Source: a virus. Taken from it: 29,201 nucleotides of DNA. Location of the stretch: IMG/VR virus record IMGVR_UViG_3300042462_000039, positions 1 through 29,201 of that record; one strand, 5' to 3'. A program made the translations under genes and the position numbers. Positions 1 to 8,087 of this stretch are shown here, piece by piece. The notes under the pieces were generated by a model. That model searched no databases and had not been told where the DNA came from. It saw only the letters and a list, made by a program, of their open reading frames with translations. Within the stretch, counting starts at the first letter, position 1; every line of letters begins with the position of its first letter.

Positions 1-127
1 AACCGTTACAAGATATCCCCCAAGAAGCTATATCGTTCTTATATTCTCTATACCATGCCGAAGTTTGACTAGTTACTTCTTTTTGATCAACTGAAACATT
101 AAAGCTACAATCTGTTGAACACGAAAA
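1..127. repeat. Terminal direct repeat (circular junction overlap), left copy
   Basis: The first 127 bases are identical to the last 127 bases of the window (29075-29201). An exact overlap of this length at both contig ends is what a k-mer assembler leaves when it closes a circle, so the real molecule is circular or circularly permuted and 29,074 bp long. An open reading frame runs through the overlap without interruption, which supports circularity and argues against a packaged terminal repeat. Confidence 0.95.
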
Positions 128-214
128 CGGAATATCCCTTCCGTCAGGGTATGCCTCCGAACTAGGTTCGTGGTAATAAAGTAAAATATTCTTGCCAATT
201 ACATTCTCTGCCAT
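1..214 (-). CDS. Second tail-tube-like tail protein, N-terminal part (gene continues at 29074)
   Basis: This is the start of a gene cut by the contig ends. It begins at the ATG at 212-214 and reads without a stop into 29074 and on to the TAA at 28587, giving 233 codons (join of 214..1 and 29074..28587). The N-terminal half has the pattern of TP901-1-type major tail proteins: a short beta strand with IPFSCSTDCSF, then VDQKEVTSQTSAWYREY and a WGISCNGL strand. A TAAATTTG promoter-like box lies 4 nt before the ATG (219-226). It follows the hub gene by 20 nt. It is probably a distal-tail or second tube protein; the role is inferred. Confidence 0.75.
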   Translation of the reverse strand, partial: MAENVIGKNILLYYHEPSSEAYPDGRDIPFSCSTDCSFNVSVDQKEVTSQTSAWYREYKNDIASWGISCNG

Positions 215-218
215 ATTA

Positions 219-226
219 CAAATTTA
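219..226 (-). promoter_or_regulatory. TAnnTTTG -7 box, 4 nt before the start of the junction-spanning tail gene
   Basis: TAAATTTG on the minus strand matches the Bacteroidota -7 consensus TAnnTTTG. It is followed by TAAT and then the ATG at 214, a spacing that would give an almost leaderless mRNA. No clear -33 TTTG was found at the usual distance, so strength is uncertain. Confidence 0.45.
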
Positions 227-234
227 AACAATTA

Positions 235-2391
235 TTATCTAGGGTCATTTACATAACAAACTCCGTTTGGTGCAATAAAATAAATTCTATAATTAATAAG
301 ATTTTCTGATTGTACCTTATACCAAGCATTATTGCCATTAAATAAAACACTGCAATATTGGTCAGTATATGCCTTTGCTCCAGCATAAGCAGTTGAAGAC
401 TGGCCTAAAATATATAAAATATTATCTGTCAAATCTGCTAATACTGCCGCTGGTCTAGTTGTTTTAGGTAAAGACCGTTTTACAGGGTATGGACTACCTT
501 GTGTTTCAATAGTATAATTTATATCAATTGTAGTTGCAGTAGAGTTTTTTTCTAATTCAAGTAAAGTAGATTGAGATTCATTATTTACTAAATTAATAGT
601 TGAATTACCAATTATATATGACTTATCTTGAACAGAATTTACTATATTGGTATCAGTCATTTTTATAAGTGTACTATTATTTAATTTAATTGTTGTATCT
701 GCTGGTACAGCAAAAAAAGAAGAATCTACATTAATTACATTTTTAATTAATGAATTAGAATATGCATTTATAATTAATTCAGCCAAACTATTGTATATAA
801 CACTTGAAGTTCTTTGATTATACCAATTATATAAACTATCTCCATTAGAATTGCATAAAAATCCATTATAGTAATATTGAGCAATGTTTATACTATTAAA
901 TCCATAAGGCAAATCTAATTCATAAACATAATCATTACTATTTGTAAAATAAGAATCAATTGTTACATTTATAAGCCTCTCTGTTATACTTAAAGCAAAA
1001 TTATTTATTTCTACCCAACCACTTGAAGATACTCCATCAATTACTCCTAAATAAAATTGTATAGTTAAACTTGAATTAAAAGGTACACGAGTACAATTAA
1101 TTGTTATTTGCCCATCATTTTTTACGGAATAAAATACACTTCCTGTAGAGCCTGCGTTTACCCATTTTTCATCACTACTCCAAAAATACCCATTATCAAG
1201 CATTATTTTAACATACATATTATTCTCGGTTATTCCAAAGCCCCCAGAATCTAAAATATTAAAACTTATTTCAATATTATCTAAATAACTTAAAGAAGGT
1301 AAATTTTGAGGACTTACATAAACATAATCTGTAGAACCTCCATTTTTATAAAGTATAAAAGAATTTAATTCTGCATTTGTATATTTTTTTATTAATATTT
1401 GACCACCACTTATTTGATTTGTCCAAGCCAATGCAGTATTATCAACATAATTTTGTAAATTATAATTAGTAATATAGTTACTAGGATATTCAATTTTTTT
1501 ATCTATTGATATTTTATTATAACCCTTTTTTAATAATTTATATTGAGAATTATTAATAAAATAAGCACCACTAGTATTATTAGTAAACTCTTGAATTGTT
1601 ATTGTCTTACTTCTTTGACCAAATGAAACAACTGCACCTAAAGTATTATAAATTGTATAATAATAATAATCATTTGCAAATTCATTTAAAGGCACAATAA
1701 ACCATAAGCCTTCCGCTTGGAATATTCTACTCCCAAAAGACTTAGCTATATTGCTTAATATTTCAAAACAATTTAATGGTTGTAAATCATTATCTAATAA
1801 AGTTGTTAATCTAACATAAGTTTGATTTAGTGTTTCATTACTACCTAAGGCAGTTCTATTGCTCATACCATTTGAAAAATAACTAATACCAGATAATACA
1901 TTTAATCCTGTTGGGAATTGAATAAATGATAATGAATCTAATAATATTGTTAAAAGTTTTCTTGTATTAATATATCTATAATTTTCAGGTAATTGAAAAG
2001 GAATACTTTCTAACATACCTAACCCGTCAATAGCATTAAAAGATAATTCTTTTCTACCCGTTGTATAAGAAATGTCAACATTATCACTTAAAGCCCAACC
2101 TTGCCATTCTAAATTTGTATCACTAAATAACTTTACTAAATATTTCCTATCATTCAATGTAGTAAAATTTGGCATATTATCTACATTGTCTGTAATATCT
2201 ATTGTTACGCTTAATTGACTTACAACAATAGGTTCATAAATATCATCACTTTTGGGTATGTATTCAAGTAAAACACTTATAGCAGGATATTCTATTAAAT
2301 CCCCTAAATACCCTTCTTCAAGCAAATAAACATAAGAATTTACCCCAGATTTAGTTGCAAATGTTATTTTATATTTATTATTGTATGCCAT
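235..2391 (-). CDS. Tail hub / distal tail structural protein
   Basis: A 718-residue protein directly downstream of the tape measure gene, where siphoviruses encode distal tail and tail-associated hub proteins. The N-terminal ~130 residues carry a pattern I associate with Bacteroidota phage baseplate proteins: an aromatic-rich opening, a conserved W-G segment (EWQGWALSDNV) and FNAIDGLGMLESIPF. The rest is Asn/Ser/Tyr-rich beta-type sequence without recognised catalytic motifs. The start is fixed by a TAATG overlap with the tape measure stop at 2391. The gene is visibly more AT-rich than the head genes. The hub assignment rests on position and N-terminal pattern; it could alternatively be a fused distal-tail/receptor-binding protein. 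Confidence 0.6.
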   Translation of the reverse strand: MAYNNKYKITFATKSGVNSYVYLLEEGYLGDLIEYPAISVLLEYIPKSDDIYEPIVVSQLSVTIDITDNVDNMPNFTTLNDRKYLVKLFSDTNLEWQGWALSDNVDISYTTGRKELSFNAIDGLGMLESIPFQLPENYRYINTRKLLTILLDSLSFIQFPTGLNVLSGISYFSNGMSNRTALGSNETLNQTYVRLTTLLDNDLQPLNCFEILSNIAKSFGSRIFQAEGLWFIVPLNEFANDYYYYTIYNTLGAVVSFGQRSKTITIQEFTNNTSGAYFINNSQYKLLKKGYNKISIDKKIEYPSNYITNYNLQNYVDNTALAWTNQISGGQILIKKYTNAELNSFILYKNGGSTDYVYVSPQNLPSLSYLDNIEISFNILDSGGFGITENNMYVKIMLDNGYFWSSDEKWVNAGSTGSVFYSVKNDGQITINCTRVPFNSSLTIQFYLGVIDGVSSSGWVEINNFALSITERLINVTIDSYFTNSNDYVYELDLPYGFNSINIAQYYYNGFLCNSNGDSLYNWYNQRTSSVIYNSLAELIINAYSNSLIKNVINVDSSFFAVPADTTIKLNNSTLIKMTDTNIVNSVQDKSYIIGNSTINLVNNESQSTLLELEKNSTATTIDINYTIETQGSPYPVKRSLPKTTRPAAVLADLTDNILYILGQSSTAYAGAKAYTDQYCSVLFNGNNAWYKVQSENLINYRIYFIAPNGVCYVNDPR

Positions 2392-4082
2392 TATGCTCCC
2401 CTTCTTAGATTTAATGAATAATTAGAACGTTGTAAAGCTAAAACTAAATCTTGTCCTCGCAAAACAAAACTACCATTTTGTGCAGAACCGCCACCTGAAG
2501 CAGCACCACTAGCAAAGGCATTACCCATTACGGAATCTAATTTACTTAAAGGCATAACTGCTTCGCTTTCCGTTCCTTCACCTATCATAGCTAAAGTAGG
2601 ACCAGTTACGATACCTCCACTTGCTAACCCTAATAAAGAACCTAAGCCGCCTAATGCACCGCCACCACCACCAACACCACCCATACCCAAAGCACTCATA
2701 ATAGCCTTAAATATTAAAGCCTGAATAACCATTTGGGCTAATTGCATAACCATATCTTTAAACATATTCAAAATAGCATCGCCTGCACTTTCTCCGTTTG
2801 CCATAGCTTCGAAAACACCTGTTACACCATTTGCTATACTATTACTTAATTGGCTTGCTACTTGTAATTTTTGGTTGTATACTTCCAAGTCATCCTTTCT
2901 TTTATCAGCTTGTTCTGCCTCGTATTGTGTAGCAAAAGCAGGTAATACTGCAGGTAATTTTTTAGGTGGCACTAACGTTCCAACTTCGTAATCAATACCA
3001 ACTGCCTTGCGTCGCATTTCTCGTGAAGGAGCAGCTATTGCGTTAGCAGCACGAAGATACGCTTGCATATCGCTTGTCAATGCCTTAGTTTCAGTACCTT
3101 GCTTTTTTAATGCACTTGTAGAAAGCGTAGTAGTATCATCAAGTTTTATTTGGTCGCTAATTACTGCACCATATTGTGTATTTAAACGCTTTAAATTTCC
3201 GTCTACTTCATTAATTGCGGCAGCATTACCGTCTAAAGCCTTTGTAGTCAATGCGGTATTTAATTCTACTACTGACATCGCAGAACCTGCTCCGCTTATT
3301 GCACTTTTAATAAATTCCCAAGCCTTTGTTGCACCACCTACGCTTTCACGCATTTGGTTCATATCCTGCATTTGTAATCTAACCTTCTTAGCTTCTTCTT
3401 CTGCTATAATTGTAGCAAAAGCCTGTGCCATTGCTTTACGCTTTAACGCTGCTGCAATGCCGTCTATAATACCTGTTAACTTTGCTCCGTCTTGTATATC
3501 TAATGCCTGTAATTCTAAATTGCCCTTATATGTCGTTTTAAGCATATTTAAAGCCCTTTCTCTTTCTTCTGTACTCTTAGTACTATCTGAAACTATACCG
3601 TTTAAAATCGTCAGCTTATCAATTTCTGCTTGTGCTTCTCCAACACTTTTAGACATTGTTTCGTTAAACTTTGACAAAGATTGTTCTGCTCCTGAACTTT
3701 GAGTAATAAAATTTAATATTTCATCGCCAAAAGAAACAAACAAAGAAGAAACAACACCAACTGCTAAACCAATACCTGCTGGACCCATTAAAGCTGAACC
3801 CATAGCCTTTAATGCTTTACCTGTGCTACCTGAAGAAGTTTGTAAACGTTGGAAAGATTCTAATAAAGGGTTAATGTTATTCGCAATACCCATAAACCCA
3901 TAAGGAGCATCCTGTGCAACCCTTGACAAGTTAGATAAAGCCATTGTGGCTTGACCGCTTGCATTAGGTAACTTTTTAAACGCATTACCTAAATTAGTAG
4001 TTGCAGTTACAGTTTCTTGTATATTTTTAACGGCTTGTTGATTGTCTGCCGTTATGGTAATCTTTAACGTTTCTTGTGCCAT
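2391..4082 (-). CDS. Tail tape measure protein
   Basis: A 563-residue protein. It has an Ala/Gln-rich helical N-terminus, a hydrophobic Gly/Ala segment (about 90-120: ALMGPAGIGLAVGVVSSL) and long coiled-coil-like stretches. The C-terminus holds a hydrophobic Met/Leu/Ile helix, a poly-Gly run and the LASGGIVTGPTLAMIGE motif seen at the end of many tape measure proteins. The order tail tube, G/GT chaperones, tape measure, hub is canonical. At roughly 0.15 nm per residue it would specify a tail of about 80-85 nm, which is an estimate only. Its stop overlaps the hub start (TAATG). It lies 4 nt after the GT stop. Confidence 0.9.
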   Translation of the reverse strand: MAQETLKITITADNQQAVKNIQETVTATTNLGNAFKKLPNASGQATMALSNLSRVAQDAPYGFMGIANNINPLLESFQRLQTSSGSTGKALKAMGSALMGPAGIGLAVGVVSSLFVSFGDEILNFITQSSGAEQSLSKFNETMSKSVGEAQAEIDKLTILNGIVSDSTKSTEERERALNMLKTTYKGNLELQALDIQDGAKLTGIIDGIAAALKRKAMAQAFATIIAEEEAKKVRLQMQDMNQMRESVGGATKAWEFIKSAISGAGSAMSVVELNTALTTKALDGNAAAINEVDGNLKRLNTQYGAVISDQIKLDDTTTLSTSALKKQGTETKALTSDMQAYLRAANAIAAPSREMRRKAVGIDYEVGTLVPPKKLPAVLPAFATQYEAEQADKRKDDLEVYNQKLQVASQLSNSIANGVTGVFEAMANGESAGDAILNMFKDMVMQLAQMVIQALIFKAIMSALGMGGVGGGGGALGGLGSLLGLASGGIVTGPTLAMIGEGTESEAVMPLSKLDSVMGNAFASGAASGGGSAQNGSFVLRGQDLVLALQRSNYSLNLRRGA

Positions 4083-4086
4083 TTTA

Positions 4087-4751
4087 TTATTTTACTCCGT
4101 ATAATTTCAAAGTTCGTTGTAATTGTTCGTCTGAAATCTTAGGCGATTCATCTACTTCTACTTCATCACTAGGCAAAGGAAAAAACGTTTTAATACTTTT
4201 AGGGTTCTTTTCTGCTGAATTTGACCTGTAAATCATATAAGCCAAAGTCCTTGTTCTTTCCCATTCCTTTATTTGCCTATTATCATAAGCCGTTTTATAC
4301 AATAAAAATTCCCGCCACGTCAATTGCCAAAACTCATTAATTGTTAAGCCAACTTCAATAGCGAGAATAATTACTGAATCCCAACTTATATCACCTAATT
4401 TTTTTTTTCTTCCTTCTTTCCTTTTTTATCCTTTGTTTCGGGTGTCATTGAGTTTTGCATATACTTGATAAATTCTATAAGTTGACCATCTTTTGCAGAC
4501 AATCCCCCTACTTCATCAATCCATTCGCATACTTCAAATTCTTCAAAGTCAATTGGGCTTTTATTAGTCTTGCATCCACTTTCAGCAGACGCACGAATAA
4601 TATTTATAATTGTGCTAAGTTCAAAGCTGCCACTAGATAAAATATTAATTAAATCTACTAACGACTTATTTTCTAATTCACAAAAACGCTTCATTGCCCA
4701 AGTTCCCCATTGCAAAGAAATAACTTTGTTGTTTGTTTTTAGTTCGTACAT
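4087..4751 (-). CDS. Tail assembly chaperone GT fusion made by -1 ribosomal frameshift
   Basis: Translation starts at 4751 and reads the 118-aa G frame to an A10 run (4399-4408). A -1 slip at A AAA AAA then enters a frame that stays open to the stop at 4087. Joined as 4751 to the slip plus the -1 frame, it codes for 221 residues. The -1 frame runs through K-L-G-D-I-S-W, VIILAIEVGLTINEFW and LTWREFLLYK, a typical T-domain sequence. The T segment has no ATG of its own; the only candidate is TTG at 4323, inside the continuous -1 frame. Lambda G/GT is the model: GT recruits tail tube subunits to the tape measure. Gene order matches exactly. Confidence 0.85.
4395..4751 (-). CDS. Tail assembly chaperone G (unshifted product)
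   Basis: A 118-residue protein immediately downstream of the tail tube gene and upstream of the tape measure gene, the canonical place of lambda gpG-type chaperones. It opens with a beta-like LKTNNKVISLQWGTWAMKRF and then a helical domain. It ends in a Lys/Glu-rich tail encoded by GAA GAA AAA AAA AAT and a TAG at 4395. The poly-A run in this tail is the slippery site for the GT product. Most ribosomes are expected to stop here, giving G in excess over GT. Confidence 0.85.
   Translation of the reverse strand: MYELKTNNKVISLQWGTWAMKRFCELENKSLVDLINILSSGSFELSTIINIIRASAESGCKTNKSPIDFEEFEVCEWIDEVGGLSAKDGQLIEFIKYMQNSMTPETKDKKGKKEEKKN
4399..4408 (-). promoter_or_regulatory. Poly-A programmed -1 frameshift site
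   Basis: Ten consecutive A on the minus strand contain an A AAA AAA heptamer in register with the G frame. It lies one codon before the G stop codon. The -1 frame from this point is open for about 107 further codons, up to 4087. No strong stem-loop was identified just downstream, so slippage may rely on the homopolymer and the nearby stop codon. Confidence 0.8.
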
Positions 4752-4766
4752 ATGGTTGTTTTTTTA

Positions 4767-5207
4767 TTAAGTTGTTTCAGTCTGTGTCAAAGGAGGTGCA
4801 GCTACTACAAAAGTTGCAGTGAACTTAACATCGTCTTTGTCATCAGCAGTAACACCCCAGTCGCTAATCCAAACAGTACCTGAATAGGTAATATCGCCTG
4901 AAGTAGGAACAGCTTTACCAAACTTAGCAGCAAAAATAGTACGTGCAGTGTGTGCAGCATATAATTGTTGATAAGAATCTTTAGCAGGTGTTCCTGTTTC
5001 ATCAATCGCAAAACCTTCACACTCAATAGTTTGAGAGAAAGAAGGACTTGGAGTGTAAGAATCGCCACATTTAGAAGTTGCGTCAATAGTGTCCAAAGTT
5101 GAAGTAATTGAGTTTGAAGTCAAACAAGCAACTGGTTTGAAAGTAGAATCGCCGTCGATATCTACTAAAAGGATAATATCCCTTGCTGAAATTTTAGTTT
5201 CTGCCAT
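4767..5207 (-). CDS. Major tail (tube) protein
   Basis: A 146-residue protein with the features of TP901-1/lambda V-type tube proteins. It has an N-terminal strand AETKISARDIILLVDIDG, a middle segment KCGDSYTPSPSFSQTIECEGF, an SYQQLYAAH helix and a C-terminal strand pair (TYSGTVWISDW, VKFTATFVVA). It lies after the tail terminator gene and before the G/GT chaperones. The ATG at 5207 is 4 nt after the upstream stop. It should form the polymerised tail tube. A second, longer tube-like protein is encoded across the contig junction. Confidence 0.85.
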   Translation of the reverse strand: MAETKISARDIILLVDIDGDSTFKPVACLTSNSITSTLDTIDATSKCGDSYTPSPSFSQTIECEGFAIDETGTPAKDSYQQLYAAHTARTIFAAKFGKAVPTSGDITYSGTVWISDWGVTADDKDDVKFTATFVVAAPPLTQTETT

Positions 5208-5211
5208 TTTA

Positions 5212-5616
5212 TTAGATTTGTGTTATTATTATATTATAAGTTATAATCGTTCTAAATACGTTTTCAAGTGGACTTAACCCATCTAAATTTCTTATACTTT
5301 CTACGCTTAAACTTGAGGCATTCCACCCTGTGCTTAAACTAATATTAGTATCAGAATTTATCGCAGTTAATATCAAATTGCTAATTTCTTCCGAACGCTT
5401 GTACCCAAAGTTAGCACTTTTTGTAACAATGTCCACTACTATACTTGTATTATTAGTATAACCGCTTTTTCCTTGTTCTTGACTTGAAGTTCTGCCTGTT
5501 AAAATTATGTATTCATTTGGTGCTGAATCAGGAGCAAATCCGTCATAGACAGGAACTCCAATTGAAGCCAAATTAGTTACAAACCATTTCTTTATTTCTA
5601 AACTAGCGTTATACAT
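5212..5616 (-). CDS. Tail terminator / tail completion protein (DUF3168-like)
   Basis: A 134-residue protein with the alpha/beta pattern of neck tail-terminator proteins (DUF3168, SPP1 gp17 or lambda U type). An N-terminal helix is followed by VPVYDGFAPDSAPNEYIIL, a strand NTSIVVDIVTKS, helix RSEEISNLILTAI and a closing strand VFRTIITYNIIITQI. It sits between the gp10-like protein and the tail tube gene and overlaps the former by 8 nt. Such proteins cap the tube and join it to the head connector. Family assignment comes from pattern and position, not from a search. Confidence 0.75.
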   Translation of the reverse strand: MYNASLEIKKWFVTNLASIGVPVYDGFAPDSAPNEYIILTGRTSSQEQGKSGYTNNTSIVVDIVTKSANFGYKRSEEISNLILTAINSDTNISLSTGWNASSLSVESIRNLDGLSPLENVFRTIITYNIIITQI

Positions 5617-6028
5617 TTAATAGTTTTTTAATTCTTGTTATCAATTTAGGCTTTTCACTTTCAAATGAAGGTATTAAAAACGCTTGTGGTCTTATATTTA
5701 CCTTTCTTACGCCTTTCCCTTTAAATAAAATAGCCAAATCTTCATATCCTGCTGGAACGTCAACTAATCCACCTGTGCCAAATTCAATATATGCAGCATA
5801 TTTAGCTTTAGCCTCTACATAATAAGTTAATCCATTTGCAGAAGGGTCTATTCCTATTGAACCCCTTAAAAATCCCATATCAATAGGAGCAAGCCTTTTA
5901 GCACTTGAAGCAATAGTTAAAGCAGAAGAATTCATTTCGTCTGACAAATCTTGTGTTAATTGCTTATCTATTTTATTTAAAGCAACTTGAATTTCTTTTA
6001 TGCCTGATAAATTTACTCCAAATGACAT
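5609..6028 (-). CDS. HK97 gp10-like neck/tail completion protein
   Basis: A 139-residue protein with the gp10-family signature: a helical N-terminus, IASSAKRLAPIDMGFLRGSI, then YYVEAKAKYAAYIEFGTG, and a C-terminal RPQAFLIPSFE...KPKLITRIKKLL. The 'AP...G.LR.SI' and 'YA.YIEFGTG' motifs are diagnostic of HK97 gp10-like proteins. The start uses a TAATG overlap with the head-closure stop at 6028. It acts at the head-tail connector during tail attachment. Confidence 0.88.
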   Translation of the reverse strand: MSFGVNLSGIKEIQVALNKIDKQLTQDLSDEMNSSALTIASSAKRLAPIDMGFLRGSIGIDPSANGLTYYVEAKAKYAAYIEFGTGGLVDVPAGYEDLAILFKGKGVRKVNIRPQAFLIPSFESEKPKLITRIKKLLNV

Positions 6029-6369
6029 TATGAATAAATTACTAGTTCTAAAAATCTATGCTGATTTTCTACATCCTTTATTGAGTGTATTGTATATGTT
6101 ACTCCATCAATTTCTAATTGTGAAGTATCACTAATAACTGCCCCGTAACGAACATAAAGTCTATTAGAACGGTCAAACTCTAATCTTCCTTCATCTACTG
6201 CTCTACTTTGGTCGCTAGGTCTTAAATCGCCCCATATCGTAGATTGTAACGTAAAAGTAGTTGTATAGCCGCCTTGCCCGTCGCTAGTCAAAGCTGAAGC
6301 ATATACTTTAACTTGTCTAGTCATTGTATTAGCGTCTATGTAGTTTGATTTGGCTTTTCCTAATTTCAT
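6028..6369 (-). CDS. Head closure (head-tail joining) protein
   Basis: The longest frame opens at 6444, but I favour the ATG at 6369 (MKLGKAKSN), 1 nt after the stop of the adaptor gene. This gives 113 residues and avoids a 74-nt overlap. The protein has the SPP1 gp16 / Phage_H_T_join pattern: RQVKVYASALTSDGQGGYT, IWGDLRPSDQSR, a 'RLYVRYG' strand and YTIHSIKDVENQHRFLELVI at the end. These beta-barrel proteins close the connector channel after packaging. A start at the second in-frame methionine (MTRQVKV) is also possible. Confidence 0.8.
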   Translation of the reverse strand: MKLGKAKSNYIDANTMTRQVKVYASALTSDGQGGYTTTFTLQSTIWGDLRPSDQSRAVDEGRLEFDRSNRLYVRYGAVISDTSQLEIDGVTYTIHSIKDVENQHRFLELVIYS

Positions 6370-6370
6370 A

Positions 6371-6904
6371 TTAAAGTATTGGGCTAATTCTTGTATTTCT
6401 TTGACACGCTTTCCAAGTCTTTTCGCAAATGCCAGTATTAGCATCTAGTCCCCTATTTTCATAATCATAACTTACTTGGTCTAAAATAGCTATTTTTAAA
6501 TCAGCAGGTACAGTTGTGTAACCTACAGTGTAAGTAGCTTTTAAATTAGCGTATGTAGGACGTTGTAATTTAGGGAACTGCCCACCAAATAAAGTATATC
6601 CAGTAGCATCTAATGTAGTCCCTGCTTCAGTTATTAATGAAGTAAAAGAAACCATAGGACCAAAAGGTAATTCAAATTTGCCATCAAAATTGCTAAACCA
6701 AACTATTGCACCTTTAGGAATTAAACTTAATCCTGTAGCTGATTCTACTGCTTCCCTAGCTTGTTTAATCATTAACTCTATTTGAGCATCGTCAGCAGTT
6801 GTAGTTACCCTACAATAAAGTTTAGCTTCTGCAAGTGTTACTGGTTCTACTATGGTTCCAGTTGGAGTTAAAGTAAAATCTAAAATATAATTAGAATAAG
6901 CCAT
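6371..6904 (-). CDS. Head-tail adaptor (gp6-like connector)
   Basis: A 177-residue protein opening with the classic adaptor signature EPVTLAEAKLYCRVTTTADDAQIELMIKQAREAVESATG: a 'tl.eak..lr....ddd..i..li..A...ie..tg' pattern followed by a beta region and a final helix (LKIAILDQVSYDYENRG). These proteins form a dodecameric ring under the portal. It is the first gene after the terminator that follows the major capsid gene, and a TAAATTTG -7 box precedes it by 13 nt. That suggests its own promoter, separate from the head operon. Confidence 0.88.
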   Translation of the reverse strand: MAYSNYILDFTLTPTGTIVEPVTLAEAKLYCRVTTTADDAQIELMIKQAREAVESATGLSLIPKGAIVWFSNFDGKFELPFGPMVSFTSLITEAGTTLDATGYTLFGGQFPKLQRPTYANLKATYTVGYTTVPADLKIAILDQVSYDYENRGLDANTGICEKTWKACQRNTRISPIL

Positions 6905-6917
6905 ATAGTTCTTTTTA

Positions 6918-6925
6918 CAAATTTA
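6918..6925 (-). promoter_or_regulatory. TAnnTTTG -7 box for the neck/tail genes
   Basis: TAAATTTG on the minus strand lies 13 nt before the adaptor ATG and just after the intrinsic terminator at 6941-6968. The following TTTGTAAAAA and ACTAT are nearly the same as at the 24427-24434 box, which also sits 13 nt before its ATG. No clear -33 element was found. Confidence 0.5.
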
Positions 6926-6940
6926 GTCATTTTATCTAAT

Positions 6941-6968
6941 AAAAAACCCCCACCGATTAAGGTGAGGG
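6941..6968 (-). terminator. Intrinsic terminator after the major capsid gene
   Basis: On the minus strand an 8-bp stem CCCTCACC / GGTGGGGG (one T-G wobble) encloses the loop TTAATC and is followed directly by TTTTTT. It lies 25 nt after the capsid stop codon. It would partly or fully separate head from tail transcription. Confidence 0.85.
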
Positions 6969-6993
6969 AAATTTATCTTTATAAACCTTACAA

Positions 6994-8085
6994 TTAAGCG
7001 TTTACTGTTGCATAAATTGCAGAAGAAGCTAGCATTAGGTTAATGTCTTCCATGCACTCAATTCTAGCAGTTACTAAGTTCTTTTGGAAGTTAGTTCCGT
7101 TCTCGTAAGAGAATTCAATTGCTAAAGATTCAGTTTCTACTCTTTCGATGTAGTCTTGGTCAATAACTAATGCTTTATCGTTAGTTACCCAACTTGCAGA
7201 AATTACAGGAACTCCCCAAATTGTCATTCCACCCATAGGGCTAACAACAACTGAACCAGAACCAGCGTAATAACCAGCAGCGATAGTAGCTTTCAATAAT
7301 TTACCCATTTGGTTTTCGCTAACTAACACATAAGAAGCGTTAAAGTTTGCAGCCTTTTGGTTACCGATGTAATCTACTAATTGTAACAAATCGTTAGTTT
7401 CTGCAGTTGTAGTTGAACCTGTTGCAGCACCTGAAACAACACCAAAGAAAATAGCGTTCTCTTTCTTGAAGAAATCACGTTGTAATAATCTTGGTAAAGT
7501 TTGAGTAATGAAAGGTAAACTCTTAAGCATTTGCTTAGAGAAAGTAGAGAAACCAGCGATATAATCAGTAACTATTTTAGTTTCTGTTAATGCGTAGTCG
7601 TTCTGTCCTTTGTCGTCGCCTTCAGTTTGAACTGCAATGTTATTCACATTACCAGCGTTCTCACGATACTGAACATAAAGACCAGTTGTGCTTTGAACTG
7701 TAGGAACTAAATCACGAAAATTTACTTTCTGTGCAGGGAATATAGCTTGACGTGTGCTATAAGAAGCTACAGGGTCGCCAGTTAAGCTATTGCTTAATAA
7801 CATATTCTTTACTTCTTTCAAATCCATACGGTAAGAACCGTTAGAACTTTTAAGTGCATACTCTAATTCGCCGAACTTTCCGTCTAATTTCTCTAAGATA
7901 GCTTCGTTAATGTTCTTGCTTTCTTTCTTTTCAGCCTTCACTTGCTTTGCAGCTTGTGCGTCGAATTGCTTTTGCATTTCGTCTTTTACTACATTGATTG
8001 TAGATTTTACTTCCTCGATTTGAGCAGATACGTCAGCCTTTAAGCCTTTTACGTTTTCTGCCATTTCGTTAATTACGTTTTCCAT
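6994..8085 (-). CDS. Major capsid protein, HK97 fold
   Basis: A 363-residue protein. Residues 1 to about 95 form a charged, coiled-coil delta/scaffold domain (Lys/Glu-rich, no aromatic core). From about 100 onward the sequence follows the phage major capsid family: LTGDPVASYSTRQAIFPAQK, VPTVQSTTGLYVQYRE, the E-loop/A-domain region, and GGMTIWGVPVISASWVTNDKALVID near the C-terminus. It is directly downstream of the U35 protease, which should remove the delta domain; the exact cleavage site cannot be read. A strong terminator follows, as expected for a highly expressed gene. Confidence 0.93.
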   Translation of the reverse strand: MENVINEMAENVKGLKADVSAQIEEVKSTINVVKDEMQKQFDAQAAKQVKAEKKESKNINEAILEKLDGKFGELEYALKSSNGSYRMDLKEVKNMLLSNSLTGDPVASYSTRQAIFPAQKVNFRDLVPTVQSTTGLYVQYRENAGNVNNIAVQTEGDDKGQNDYALTETKIVTDYIAGFSTFSKQMLKSLPFITQTLPRLLQRDFFKKENAIFFGVVSGAATGSTTTAETNDLLQLVDYIGNQKAANFNASYVLVSENQMGKLLKATIAAGYYAGSGSVVVSPMGGMTIWGVPVISASWVTNDKALVIDQDYIERVETESLAIEFSYENGTNFQKNLVTARIECMEDINLMLASSAIYATVNA

Positions 8086-8087
8086 TT

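Noticed and set aside
3007-3702. 231-codon plus-strand frame opposite the tape measure gene
   Set aside because: It is antisense to a clearly coding gene, has low-complexity Ser/Ala/Leu composition and no promoter; a shadow of biased codons.
4087-4323. Independent 78-aa gene with a TTG start
   Set aside because: The same frame stays open upstream to the A10 run and is exactly -1 relative to G, so it is better explained as the T part of GT.
4805-5086. 93-codon frame inside the tail tube gene
   Set aside because: Leucine-rich out-of-frame translation wholly inside a recognised gene; no independent start context.
6370-6444. N-terminal extension of the head-closure gene, or a frameshift fusing it to the adaptor
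   Set aside because: The extension overlaps the adaptor coding end by 74 nt, while an ATG 1 nt after the adaptor stop gives a normal-length protein; the adaptor C-terminus looks acceptable as it stands.
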